DNA of 64,000 nt from Sphingobacterium multivorum (GTDB lineage: Bacteria; Bacteroidota; Bacteroidia; Sphingobacteriales; Sphingobacteriaceae): positions 806,001-870,000 of the forward strand of contig NZ_UAUU01000002.1 of assembly GCF_900457465.1 (NCBI RefSeq), written 5' to 3'. Shown here one piece after another: positions 27,701-36,959 of this stretch. The stretch's first letter is position 1. Each line of letters begins with the position of its first letter. A program made the position numbers and the translations under genes. Under the pieces are notes generated by a model that saw nothing but the letters and a program-made list of their open reading frames with translations, did not search any database and was not told where the DNA came from.

Positions 27701-28282
27701 ATGTACGAATATTTCATTGGAAAATTAGCATATAAAGCCCCCACTCATGTTGTTATCGATGTGAGTGGGATTGGTTATTATGTCCACATCTCGCTCTATA
27801 CCTTCTCCCAAATCAAGGATCAGGAAAACTGTAAACTATTTATTTCACTTCAAGTTCGGGAAGACTCACACACGCTTTATGGCTTTGCAACAGAAGGCGA
27901 GAAAAAATTATTCGAAAATTTGATCTCTGTTTCTGGTATTGGCCCCAATACAGGCCGTATGATCCTATCGTCAAACACACCCGATGAGATCCAGTCTGCC
28001 ATCGTCAATGGCCAGGTTGCCCTCATTCAAAAGATTAAAGGAATTGGCCCTAAAACAGCACAACGTCTTATACTGGAACTTCAGGATAAATTAAAAAAAC
28101 AGGGCTTCGAAGCTTTGGCATCACCTATCCAATCCCAATCAGTTCCGGACGAAGCATTGTCAGCACTAGTGATGCTCGGATTCAACAAAGTCGCGGCAGA
28201 GAAGGTGTTAAATACCATTTTAAAGACCGAAAGCAATCTTTCCGTAGAGGATATGATCAAATTAGCATTGAAACGACTTTAA
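27701..28282 (+). CDS. ruvA: Holliday junction branch migration protein RuvA
   Basis: At 193 residues the length is typical. The N-terminal OB fold (MYEYFIGKLAYKAPTHVVID, then VREDSHTLYGFATEGEKKLF) is followed by two helix-hairpin-helix motifs (LISVSGIGPNTGRMIL and IQKIKGIGPKTAQRLILEL) and the C-terminal RuvB-contacting domain (DEALSALVMLGFNKVAAEKV). RuvA binds four-way junctions as a tetramer and loads the RuvB motor. It follows maeB closely and is closed by a hairpin terminator at 28365. Confidence 0.96.
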   Translation: MYEYFIGKLAYKAPTHVVIDVSGIGYYVHISLYTFSQIKDQENCKLFISLQVREDSHTLYGFATEGEKKLFENLISVSGIGPNTGRMILSSNTPDEIQSAIVNGQVALIQKIKGIGPKTAQRLILELQDKLKKQGFEALASPIQSQSVPDEALSALVMLGFNKVAAEKVLNTILKTESNLSVEDMIKLALKRL

Positions 28283-28364
28283 TGCATAAACATTTGCTGA
28301 ACATATCCGATATTAATCATTAGATGACGGATACGTGCTATTCATGCTGTAACGTAAAAGATAT

Positions 28365-28386
28365 AAAGGAACCTTCGGGTTCCTTT
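28365..28386 (+). terminator. Rho-independent terminator after ruvA
   Basis: AAAGGAACC-TTCG-GGTTCCTTT forms a perfect 9-bp stem with a stable TTCG tetraloop, 82 bp after the ruvA stop. Confidence 0.85.
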
Positions 28387-28480
28387 GTCATTTCCCGAAC
28401 CTCAGTTTTGCAATACTTCGCGCCCTATTAACAGTGCTTCAAATTTGAAACATCAAAAAGATATTGCTATAAATAATAAG

Positions 28481-28543
28481 GAGCTGATAGGGACTTTATA
28501 GGGACCTCATTCGGACCTTATTCGGATAAAGCCCTATCAGCTC
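28481..28543. repeat. 63-bp palindromic unit, REP-like
   Basis: GAGCTGATAGGG (28481-28492) pairs with CCCTATCAGCTC (28532-28543). The pairing extends inward by TTTAT/ATAAA with a bulge. The loop carries a run of related pieces (TAGGGAC, TTCGGACCT, TTCGGA). Its compact fold between genes resembles an interspersed palindromic repeat, but only one copy lies in this window, so repetition is not shown. Confidence 0.5.
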
Positions 28544-28586
28544 TGTTGAATGTACCTATAAACTAAGCATTAAAAACGGATCAAAA

Positions 28587-28754
28587 ATGACATCATTCAG
28601 AAGAAGTTTCAAGGTCGTTATCTTCCCTTCACGTGATCGAAATAATCTGTACAACGAAAGAAGGTTTAGTGATAAAGCATCAGCTCACAGGAGATACGAA
28701 CATTTAAAAAGGCATATTTTTTTACCTAAATTTAGATACTATTCCCCGAAGTAA
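28587..28754 (+). CDS. Possible small basic protein, 55 residues
   Basis: An ATG at 28587 opens a frame of 55 codons ending at TAA 28752-28754. The product is very basic (MTSFRRSFKVVIFPSRDRNN, later RRYEHLKRHIFLPKFRYYSP). It lies in the 659-bp gap between ruvA and the GH20 gene, just after the palindromic unit. I know no family for it. The charged composition and ATG start make it worth listing, but it could be chance. The rest of this gap is AT-rich and shows nothing else. Confidence 0.25.
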   Translation: MTSFRRSFKVVIFPSRDRNNLYNERRFSDKASAHRRYEHLKRHIFLPKFRYYSPK

Positions 28755-28941
28755 AATATCCCCTTTAACAGACTAAACAAACGATTGATCTAACCCAAAC
28801 ACGTTATTATCCAAACTACTTCTAAGTGCCCAAAAATACGTTCAACAGTGTTTTCATACCCTATTTGTTACATTTTCTCTTTGCTAAAACGTATTTATTC
28901 ACCTATTTTTAGAACTTCTTATTTCAGTTATAATCTCACGC

Positions 28942-30798
28942 ATGAAGAAACTATTTTCACTTGCGCTGGCTCTAAGTATAGGAGCAGCAGTATTTGCGCA
29001 AGAAAAGAAAGATGCTACCTTGAACATTGTGCCCTTACCGCAACAGGTTCAAATTAAAAATGGTACATTTAAAATCAACGCTAACACCAAAATCGCCTTT
29101 GATAGCGAAGAGGACAAAAAAGTTGCAACGCTGTTTCAGGATTTCCTAAAAAGCAACTACAGTCTCAATTTATCCCTAGTGAAATCAGCGAGCAGCAATA
29201 CGATCTATTTCTCCTCCAAAAACGCAAAATCCACTAATGCTGAAGCGTATGAACTTAACATAAGTTCAGACCGCGCAACTATTAGCGGAAAAGCTGCCGG
29301 TCTATTTTATGGTATGCAATCGTTGATCCAGTTGCTACCTGTGGATAAAAAGGCCAGCATAGAAATTCAACAAGCTTCAATCCAGGATGAACCTCGCTTT
29401 GCTTACCGTGGATTACATCTCGATGTTGGCCGCCACTTCTTTCCCGTAGAGTTTGTAAAAAAATACATTGATATTCTGGCTTCTTACAAATTGAATACAT
29501 TTCACTGGCATTTGACAGACGACCAAGGCTGGCGTATCGAAATCAAATCACACCCAAAATTGACTCAGATTGGCGGTTACCGCAAGCAAACGCTGCTGGG
29601 TAACTACAAGACAGATGGCGATTATGACAACACGCCTTATGGTGGTTTCTATACCCAAGACCAAATCAAAGAAGTGGTTGCTTATGCAAAAGCTAAATAT
29701 GTAACGGTTATCCCAGAAATCGAGATGCCAGGACATGCGTTAGCAGCACTTTCGGCTTATCCAGAATTGGGCTGTGGTGATAAGCCAGGACCTTACACGG
29801 CTGCGCAGACTTGGGGCGTGTTTGACGATGTTTTCTGTGCCGGAAAAGAAGAAACATTCAAGTTATTGGAAGATGTCATTGACGAAGTCATTCCCCTATT
29901 CCCGAGCGAATATATCCACATCGGTGGTGATGAATGTCCAAAAACAAAATGGAAAACATGTCCATTTTGTCAAAAAAGAATCAAAGATAACAACCTCAAA
30001 GATGAACACGAGTTACAGAGCTATTTTATCCAACGTATGGAAAAATATATCAATAGCAAAGGTAAACGTATCATTGGATGGGATGAGATCTTAGAGGGTG
30101 GTTTAGCGCCTAATGCGACTGTCATGAGCTGGAGAGGCGACCAAGGTGCGATTGATGCAGCCAATCAAGGTCACGATGTGATCATAACGGCAAACAGCTA
30201 TGGTCTATATTTTGATCACAAACAAGGTCCTGATCAAAACAGAGAACCTTTAAGTATCGGCGGACTTTCCACATTGAGCAAAGTATATTCGTCAGACCCA
30301 ATGCCTAGCAAAATTGCTGAAAACAACAAGAAACACGTTCTAGGTGTACAAGCAAATATTTGGACAGAGTATATTGGATCATCCAATAAAGTCGAATTTA
30401 CAGTGTTACCGCGCGTTTTAGCGCTTTCTGAAATTGCCTGGACACAGCCAGAGAAAAAGAATTGGAAAAATTTCTCAGAACAGCGTGCAGCAAATCAGCT
30501 GGCTAAACTTGACCAAACCAATACATTCTATCGTGTACCGGAAGTATATGGCATAACAGATACCACCGTATATGCTTCAGAATATACGATCCGTGGGCTG
30601 AAACCTTCTGTTGAAGGAGCCAAAATTTATTACACATTGGACAACTATGATCCTTCGGAATTAGATTTAGAATATACAGGTCCAGTGAAAATTACGGTTC
30701 CTAATGGTAAAGAACGTATTTTCAAAGCAGTTGTTGTAACGCCTTCCGGCAAAAGAAGCAACTACATTCGGGTGAACATTATCAACACAAAGAAATAA
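28942..30798 (+). CDS. Beta-N-acetylhexosaminidase, GH20, secreted
   Basis: A signal peptide (MKKLFSLALALSIGAAVFAQ) precedes a 618-residue protein. A GH20b N-terminal domain (NIVPLPQQVQIKNGTFKIN) leads into the GH20 catalytic barrel (RFAYRGLHLDVGRHFFPVEF, NTFHWHLTDDQGWRIEIKSH) with the catalytic Asp-Glu pair 330-331 in HIGGDECPKTKW. The C-terminal 80 residues form a chitobiase-type beta domain (RGLKPSVEGAKIYYTLDNYD). It cleaves terminal N-acetylglucosamine or N-acetylgalactosamine from glycans or chitooligosaccharides. It is monocistronic, with a clear terminator after it. Confidence 0.95.
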   Translation: MKKLFSLALALSIGAAVFAQEKKDATLNIVPLPQQVQIKNGTFKINANTKIAFDSEEDKKVATLFQDFLKSNYSLNLSLVKSASSNTIYFSSKNAKSTNAEAYELNISSDRATISGKAAGLFYGMQSLIQLLPVDKKASIEIQQASIQDEPRFAYRGLHLDVGRHFFPVEFVKKYIDILASYKLNTFHWHLTDDQGWRIEIKSHPKLTQIGGYRKQTLLGNYKTDGDYDNTPYGGFYTQDQIKEVVAYAKAKYVTVIPEIEMPGHALAALSAYPELGCGDKPGPYTAAQTWGVFDDVFCAGKEETFKLLEDVIDEVIPLFPSEYIHIGGDECPKTKWKTCPFCQKRIKDNNLKDEHELQSYFIQRMEKYINSKGKRIIGWDEILEGGLAPNATVMSWRGDQGAIDAANQGHDVIITANSYGLYFDHKQGPDQNREPLSIGGLSTLSKVYSSDPMPSKIAENNKKHVLGVQANIWTEYIGSSNKVEFTVLPRVLALSEIAWTQPEKKNWKNFSEQRAANQLAKLDQTNTFYRVPEVYGITDTTVYASEYTIRGLKPSVEGAKIYYTLDNYDPSELDLEYTGPVKITVPNGKERIFKAVVVTPSGKRSNYIRVNIINTKK

Positions 30799-30816
30799 TA
30801 ACATTTGCCTGATGCG

Positions 30817-30861
30817 AAAGCGCTAATATTCTGTTAACTTTGAACAGCGTATTAGCGCTTT
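30817..30861 (+). terminator. Terminator after the GH20 gene
   Basis: AAAGCGCTAATA (30817-30828) pairs with TATTAGCGCTTT (30850-30861), a perfect 12-bp stem followed by T's. An inner stem CTGTT/AACAG closes the loop. The loop also contains TAACTTTG (30835-30842), a match to the -7 consensus, which could start transcription of the next gene. Confidence 0.8.
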
Positions 30862-30978
30862 TTCATTTCATGCAGGTTGGAACTCAATATGCCGTGAAGC
30901 TTTCCGGACAGGCAAAACATGCTTGGCAATTGTAATCCTGATAGCAAATGCATGATTATTTTTTTTACATAGATTTTT

Positions 30979-31455
30979 ATGGCAGAGGATTTACAAATAG
31001 CTAAAGGTAGCAAAGAAGAACAATATCAAAATTTACTTCCTCAAATTGAGGGACTTTTGCAAGGCGAGCCGAATCAAATTGCCAATTTGGCTAACATCGC
31101 TGCTGCACTGAAAGAACAATTCAATTTTTTCTGGGTTGGTTTCTATCTCGTCGATGGAGACGAGCTCGTATTAGGCCCTTTTCAGGGACCCGTTGCATGC
31201 ACGCGTATCAAGAAAGGTCGTGGTGTATGCGGGGGGGCTTGGGCAGAGGAAAAAACATTGATTGTTCCTGATGTGGAGCAATTTCCGGGACACATTGCCT
31301 GTAGTTCGCTCTCGCGGTCCGAAATCGTGCTACCCGTTTTTAAACAGGGACAGATTATCGGTGTGCTGGACGTTGACAGTAGTGAATTAAATAGTTTTGA
31401 TGAAGTCGATGAGAAATACCTTACGCAGGTATTACAGCTTTTAGACAGCGAATAA
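30979..31455 (+). CDS. msrC: Free methionine-(R)-sulfoxide reductase (GAF domain)
   Basis: The 158 residues form a single GAF domain of the fRMsr type. Three cysteines at positions 74, 84 and 108 (PVACTRIKKG, RGVCGGAWAE, HIACSS) have exactly the spacing of the catalytic and resolving cysteines of E. coli fRMsr (84, 94, 118). The enzyme reduces free methionine R-sulfoxide with thioredoxin as donor and is cytoplasmic. It stands alone between two terminators. Substrate specificity follows from the family and the cysteine pattern. Confidence 0.93.
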   Translation: MAEDLQIAKGSKEEQYQNLLPQIEGLLQGEPNQIANLANIAAALKEQFNFFWVGFYLVDGDELVLGPFQGPVACTRIKKGRGVCGGAWAEEKTLIVPDVEQFPGHIACSSLSRSEIVLPVFKQGQIIGVLDVDSSELNSFDEVDEKYLTQVLQLLDSE

Positions 31456-31477
31456 GTAAGCTCCACAAAAAAGAGTG

Positions 31478-31533
31478 AAATAGCGTTAGTATCGGCCTAG
31501 ATTTGAAAAACGAACCGTATACTTACGCTATTT
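31478..31533 (+). terminator. Terminator after msrC
   Basis: AAATAGCGTTAGTAT (31478-31492) pairs with ATACTTACGCTATTT (31519-31533), with one mismatch in a 15-bp stem, followed by a run of T. It also faces the convergent outer-membrane gene. Confidence 0.75.
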
Positions 31534-31587
31534 TTTTACATTTCAAGCTATCGACACCTGTTAATAAAAAAAACATCCGATCGATAC

Positions 31588-32190
31588 CTAAAAACCAAAT
31601 CCTACCTGTAAAGTAAAACGGTGCAGATCATATTTTTTATCCATTTGTGTTGTTCCATACCCTATGCTAGTGTCTGGCAAACTTGCTGAGGGTCGCGTAT
31701 AAGTATCCTTTCGGCTATAGTGCTGATACCGATATCCTGTTGCCAAAGACCAATATTTCGCTGAATTCTTAAATTTAAAGCGCCAACCCAGCTGTGGATT
31801 TACCAACAAGCCACCCTGATATTCATATTTTAAATTGCTCTCGACTAGATTTTTATTCAAGAAAGCAAAACTATAGCCTAAATCCAATCCTGCAAAAAAA
31901 CTACGTTTTCTGTCAGGGAATTCCACATAATTTACTTTGGCTGAGAGTGGTAAAAACCATTTTGATCCTTCATTGTTTACAGGATACCTATCCACCCCTG
32001 TATTTAAACCCAGAGCGATATTTTCATGGAGCTGCACCCCATGCAATGTATGTAAGCCAAATCCAGATTCCAGAAAAGCAGGGCCATAAGTAATAACCGA
32101 AAATTCATTATGATTTGTATATTTTTTTGTTTGGGCATCAACAGTTAAATACCCGAGAAGAGCCAAAATGGCAATCGAAAGTCTTTTCAT
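31588..32190 (-). CDS. Outer-membrane beta-barrel protein, uncharacterised
   Basis: A signal peptide (MKRLSIAILALLGYLTVDAQ) is followed by alternating aromatic/hydrophobic strands, such as SFFAGLDLGYSFAFL, GLLVNPQLGWRFKFK and YWSLATGYRYQHY. The protein ends on a phenylalanine in LHRFTLQVGFGF, as is typical for proteins folded by the BAM complex. At 200 residues it would make an 8- to 10-stranded barrel. I do not recognise a closer family. The LVIVD lipoprotein gene ends 31 bp upstream on the same strand, so the two may be cotranscribed. Confidence 0.65.
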   Translation of the reverse strand: MKRLSIAILALLGYLTVDAQTKKYTNHNEFSVITYGPAFLESGFGLHTLHGVQLHENIALGLNTGVDRYPVNNEGSKWFLPLSAKVNYVEFPDRKRSFFAGLDLGYSFAFLNKNLVESNLKYEYQGGLLVNPQLGWRFKFKNSAKYWSLATGYRYQHYSRKDTYTRPSASLPDTSIGYGTTQMDKKYDLHRFTLQVGFGF

Positions 32191-32221
32191 ATCAGAATAA
32201 TGAAGCTCTTGAAATAGTGTC

Positions 32222-33443
32222 TTAATTGGGTCTAATAACAGGAATAATGCTCAATTCCTTCAATTTGGCCTTATTGCTATAATCATATTGATGTACACCT
32301 TTTTCTCCAACAATAATTAGCGATTTTGGTCCAGCGATAACATCCATACTCATCAGGTCTTTGTGAGTTTCTAAAAGCTTATTACCTATTTGACTAACAT
32401 CACTGGCATCGAATGACTTCAACCCGAATTTTCCATCACAGATATACAGCGTGTGGTCCGATAGCGCCAGTCCGTAAGGATTCTCCAAAGTGAAGCTATG
32501 TTTCAGCATCGGTTTCGTCAGATCTTGGATATCGATAACTTCCAACAAATTTTGCTGCCCCCCACATACCACGCCTGCACGTAAGGTTACAAAGGCATAT
32601 TTCTCATTGACAACGACAGGATCACAGGCACGAATATGTGTATAACGCGACAGCTCTACGGGAGCTGATGCCGTCGTGATATCATAAATCACCATACCTG
32701 TATTGGAGCCGATAAACAGGTTGTTTTTAAAGGGAAAAATTGTTTCGATGCCAGGACCTATTTTGATATCCTTTACATAGGCAGGTTTACTCGCATTCTG
32801 CACGTCAAAAAGGTGCAACATCGTTTGGTCCACGGCATATAGATGTTTATTGGCAATGGTAAATCGCGCCATGGATCCGCCCTGTCCCGAGCCCGAATTG
32901 GTCTCGTTATAGAGAGGTTCTTTTCGATCATAAGGTGAATATTTATCTTTTTGGCTATAGCTTACCAGGCTATCTCGGTATCCTGTAATGATGCGATCGG
33001 CAGTATTATTCAAGTAATCCATTTGAAGCAACATCTTAAACACATCCTTATTTCGTGTCAATAATTTTGGAGATGCAGGATTTTCGAGATCGAAGGTCAA
33101 CAGATCTGTAAAACTATCCGCATACAGCTTTCCATCTAGAACCGCAAGATCCACATTGCCGGGAATACTTAAGAATGCCATCGCCACGGGTTTTGAACGG
33201 ATCAACATTATTAAAGATATGAACTCCTTTCCGTGGCTCATTTATAAACAAGTAATCTTGATAAATATAAATCTTTCCGGTTTGAACAATTGTCGTAGGG
33301 CTGCTTACGGGATTAGCTTTAGCTCGTATACTTTCCATTGTTTCGAATATGGGCACGCTAGCTAGATACATTCCTTTACTTTCGATTTTATCACAGCTCG
33401 AAAGCGCTATACAGCCTAATAGGATAAGCCAAATTCTTTTCAT
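32222..33443 (-). pseudogene. LVIVD-repeat lipoprotein, frameshifted as sequenced
   Basis: The gene starts at ATG 33443 with a lipoprotein signal (MKRIWLILLGCIALSSC) and runs in one frame to NNVDP. It then continues in another frame as SKPVAMAFLSIPGNVDLAVL to the stop at 32222. Removing one A from the pair at 33196-33197 restores a single reading frame of about 406 residues (NNVDPSKPVAMAF). The protein has repeated segments of the LVIVD type (VYDITTASAPVEL-like, VIDIQDLTKPMLKHS), a predicted surface beta-propeller of unknown function. The break is more likely a one-base sequence error than decay, because both halves are otherwise intact. Confidence 0.8.
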
Positions 33444-33566
33444 AAAATATAACTATAAGGTCAATTAAATTTATAATTACCATAGTTAACGATATAATTA
33501 TGAATTCGCTACAAATGACTTTACTTTTTATGCCCCTAAGTTAGTCCGCACTTCCTACCCGATATT

Positions 33567-34472
33567 TTATACATGAAATTCCCAGACTTTCACCAGTTTG
33601 TCATCGCTGACGCTAAAGAAATATTGCCCATTTTCGGACCATGCTCCCGCATTTACAGATAAATGATGGCCATCTTGCATCTTCTCGCGGCTCATATTTT
33701 TCAATAGTGCAAAATCGGCTGTGGACCAAAATTTCAACGATTTGTCGCGACTGACAGTAACAAAAATTGGTGCTTCAGGATGGGGATATATTCCATATAC
33801 GGTAAACAGATGCGGTACAAACGAAAAATTAGTTGTCAATTGATTGGGGTCTGAAATCACCAATTGCGCATCCCGTCCACCGCTTAGCAATTTATTATGG
33901 ATAAATGCCAGCGACGTAGCGGGCATGCTATGCAATTTTGCATCAGTAATAACATGAAAGTCAGTACTGTCCAAGGTATAAACTTTCCCATCTTTATCCC
34001 CTAATGCTATTCGTCCAAGTCCTTCATCAATTGCAATTGCGCGAATTGTTGTCGGGGATATACGCTTTTCGTAAATACATTTATAAGTTGTCAAATCGAT
34101 GACATACAATGTTCCTTCTTCACCTACTGCCAGAAGTTCATTTTTCCAGGACATATAAGCCAATGCAAAAATAGCTTTGTTGCTCAGCTGTATACTTGCT
34201 CCAAGCTTTTGCTCTTCGACATCTACAAAAAAGCAGTTTACCCTCACGCAAGGCTATGGCCAGAATCGGCGTCCCCGGGATCAACCGTAAAGCATAAACC
34301 GATGAACTTACCGCACAGAGAATACGCTTAAATGCATTTTGCTCAATATCCCATTCGACAACGCCCTTATCGTTACCAGCCGTAAAAAAAAGTATCTGCA
34401 TAGTAGCCCTTCTCTACACAAAAAATAGGGGTTTTGATGCCCTGGTAACGTCGATTTTAATGTAATATCCAT
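33567..34472 (-). pseudogene. WD40-repeat protein, frameshifted three times as sequenced
   Basis: The gene can be rebuilt from ATG 34472 (MDITLKSTLPGHQNP) through GYYADTFFTAGNDKGVVEW and REGKLLF to the intact C-terminal 215 residues (KNELLAVGEEGTLYVIDLTT, LLSGGRDAQLVISDP, VTVSRDKSLKFWS, SVSDDKLVKVWEFHV). Three extra bases separate the pieces: one in the G4 run 34428-34431, one in the A8 run 34384-34391 and one in the A6 run 34227-34232. Together they cancel. The product would be a cytoplasmic seven-bladed WD40 propeller of about 300 residues, an uncharacterised Bacteroidota family. The homopolymer positions point to sequence error. Confidence 0.8.
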
Positions 34473-34614
34473 AGTAATTCGCTAAAATGCCTTCTCTATT
34501 CGGAGCACCTGTTTTAAGCCTATTTTTTTATGTTATAGGACCGAATTCTCCGCTGACTGAGCTGTGATCCAGTAAAGATCAATACAGCAATACGTATTGT
34601 TAGTCGGTAGAAAC

Positions 34615-34652
34615 AAGAAGTGCAGTATATCCACAAATATACTGCACTTCTT
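34615..34652. terminator. Strong hairpin closing the his operon
   Basis: AAGAAGTGCAGTATAT (34615-34630) and ATATACTGCACTTCTT (34637-34652) form a perfect 16-bp stem with a 6-base loop. It lies 79 bp past the true hisIE stop, between the his operon and the WD40 gene, both on the reverse strand. The T-tract after it is weak. Confidence 0.75.
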
Positions 34653-34730
34653 AGATTATTTTGTCATCTTAGCTTAAAGCCTTCTTTCCGCTTCAGATTT
34701 TGTTCAACGCTGATGCCGTCGTCCAAATAC

Positions 34731-35316
34731 CTATTGATGTCTGCTCTCGAGGTTTTTCGCAATTGTTTCCAAAAGAAAATCCTTTCTCACGCAACAATAC
34801 GATCAAATGAAACAATAAGTCTGAAGTTTCATTAATAAAATCAGTATCCGTTTCGGTCAATGCTGCAATGACTGTTTCTACGGCTTCCTCGCCAACCTTT
34901 TGCGCAATCTTATTGATACCGCGAGAACGCAGACGATTGACATAAGATTCGTCAGAAGGATATTCATAGCGATGGTTGACAATACGCTCTAGCTCCAACA
35001 GAAAGTTTTGGTTGAAGTCTGTATTAAAACAACTTCTGCTTCCTGTATGACAGGTAGGTCCCATTGGTTCTGCTTTGATCAAAACAGTATCCTTATCGCA
35101 ATCAACATGGATGCTTTTTACATTCAAAAAGTTTCCACTTTCCTCTCCTTTTGTCCAGAGGCGATTTTTGCTTCGGGAGAAAAACGTAACGCGTTTCTCT
35201 GCTTGTGTCTTCTCCCAAGCTTCCTCGTTCATATAGCCTAACATCAACACTTCCAATGTTTGGAAGTCCTGCACAATCACTGGAACAAGGCCGTCACTTT
35301 TTGCAAAATCTAACAT
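34731..35316 (-). CDS. hisIE: Bifunctional phosphoribosyl-AMP cyclohydrolase / phosphoribosyl-ATP pyrophosphatase HisIE (C-terminus frameshifted as sequenced)
   Basis: The HisI part (FQTLEVLMLGYMNEEAWEKT, DCDKDTVLIKAEPMGPTCHT with metal-binding Asp/Cys) and the HisE part (GEEAVETVIAALTETD, ETSDLLFHLIVLLREKGFS) together perform steps 2 and 3 of histidine synthesis. As sequenced, the frame runs on past the normal end with unlike residues to 34693. One extra base in the A4 run 34772-34775 explains this: removing it gives the family-typical end LETIAKNLESRHQ and a stop at 34731, about 194 residues. Last gene of the his operon. I give the reconstructed end. Confidence 0.9.
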
Positions 35317-35439
35317 GATTTTAGTATTTCAATTTTTAATTATTTTCGAAGAGCCATGAGCCCAGTTTAATTTCTCAGGATTTCTTTCAGCAAGTTTATA
35401 ACTTCCACCCCTTTGATTATCGATCTTTACTCCGCTATC

Positions 35440-36192
35440 CTATCTTACGACAATACCATTTTGGCGTAAGGTAGCTTTAAGATCGGGGATCAATATTTCA
35501 CCATAATGGAAGACCGATGCCGCCAGGGCAGCATCCACGTTAGCTTGTTGAAAAACATCGACAAAATGCTGTTGATTACCGGCACCGCCAGAAGCAATCA
35601 GTGGAATATGAATCTGGTCGTTTATTGTTTTTAAAAAAACATTGTCAAAGCCATTTTTTGTTCCATCATGATCCATTGACGTCAACAGGATCTCTCCCGC
35701 TCCACGTTCTTGCGCTTCAAGGATCCAATCCGCTGTGTCCAATTCCGTCTTAATGCGTCCGCCGCTCAGATGCACAAAATTCTGACCTTCGATCGACCGG
35801 GTATCCACAGCAACCACAACAAATTGTGCACCAAAAGCTGCAGCCATCTGGTTGATAAGAGCAGGATTGCGTACCGCAGCGGAATTGATGGATATTTTGT
35901 CTGCACCTGCATTCAACAGGATATCAGCATCTCTGATTTCATTGATACCACCGCCGATTGTAAAGGGAATATTCACTTGACGTGCGACTGCTTTGACCAG
36001 ATCAATTGTCGTTTTACGCCCCTCATGCGTTGCTGTAATATCCAGAAAAACGAGTTCATCAGCCCCTTGTTGAGAATATTCATAGGCCAATTCAACGGGA
36101 TCACCCGCATCGCGCAGATCCACAAAATTGACTCCTTTTACCGTCCGCCCATCTTTGACATCCAAACAGGGAATTATACGTTTTGCCAGCAT
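35440..36192 (-). CDS. hisF: Imidazole glycerol phosphate synthase, cyclase subunit HisF
   Basis: The 250-residue TIM barrel has the catalytic Asp in [14 protein letters not shown] and the second in [13 protein letters not shown], plus phosphate-binding loops ([26 protein letters not shown]). It forms imidazole glycerol phosphate and AICAR from PRFAR using ammonia from HisH. It starts 1 bp after the hisA stop and is followed by hisIE after 123 bp. No defect. Confidence 0.97.
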   Translation of the reverse strand: MLAKRIIPCLDVKDGRTVKGVNFVDLRDAGDPVELAYEYSQQGADELVFLDITATHEGRKTTIDLVKAVARQVNIPFTIGGGINEIRDADILLNAGADKISINSAAVRNPALINQMAAAFGAQFVVVAVDTRSIEGQNFVHLSGGRIKTELDTADWILEAQERGAGEILLTSMDHDGTKNGFDNVFLKTINDQIHIPLIASGGAGNQQHFVDVFQQANVDAALAASVFHYGEILIPDLKATLRQNGIVVR

Positions 36193-36193
36193 T

Positions 36194-36947
36194 TTAAAAT
36201 CTGATTAACGATTTTAAATTCCAATCTTTGATTTCATCGATCGAGATTCTATTTTCATAGATTGCTTTACCAACGACAACAGATTCTACACTGCCCAATT
36301 CCTGAAGTTTCTGAATATCGTCCATTGAACTGATCCCACCAGAAGCTATTAACTTGATAATCGGAGAATGGCTCAACAACTTTTGGTACAGTTCAACGCC
36401 TGCACCGCCCAATTTTCCATCTTTACTAATATCGGTACATAAGAACCTAAAGAATCCTAAAACCAAGCATTTATCAATATATTCGATCAATTTGATTGGC
36501 GAACTTTCCAACCAACCCGAGTATTTGATTACCTCATCCAAAACGTCGATTGCAATAACGATGTGGTCGGCATATTTTACTTTACCTTCGTTCAACGTAG
36601 CCAGCTCCTCCAAGAATGAAGGATTGGTGATTGCCTGTGTTCCGACAATAACGCGATAAAATCCCGGCATCAACCAATTCCTTAACCTTTTCGATACTTC
36701 TTACACCACCGCCATACTGAATTTTCATATCTGTCTTTTGGATGATATCAAATAAATAGGCCTGATTGCTGAAGTCTCCTTTTGCACCATTTAAATCAAT
36801 GATATGGACGAGTTCCGTACCATTTGCACGGTAGGTTTCGATTTGCTCTTCTAAACTAATCGCATACGTTGTAACGTCATTGTAGTTACCCTCTCTCAAG
36901 CGGACAACTTTTTTGTCCAAGACATCTATTGCTGGAATGATATACAT
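36194..36947 (-). pseudogene. hisA: ProFAR isomerase HisA, one frameshift as sequenced
   Basis: The N-terminal half (MYIIPAIDVLDKKVVRLREG, YGGGVRSIEKVKELVDAG) and the C-terminal half (YRVIVGTQAITNPSFLEELA, FLCTDISKDGKLGGAG, IASGGISSMDDIQKLQ) are both intact but in different frames. The run A4 at 36658-36661 (plus strand) has one base too many; three A would restore the text DAGIYRVIVGTQ. HisA converts ProFAR to PRFAR, the substrate of HisHF. A true loss would leave the pathway broken inside an otherwise complete operon, so an assembly error is far more likely. Gap to hisH is 12 bp. Confidence 0.92.
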
Positions 36948-36959
36948 AGTCGAATATTT

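Noticed and set aside
28848..29057. Forward frame of 69 codons before and within the GH20 start
   Set aside because: Overlaps the GH20 signal peptide in another frame; a shadow.
33114..33443. Separate 109-codon lipoprotein gene
   Set aside because: It is the N-terminal part of the LVIVD protein before a one-base frameshift.
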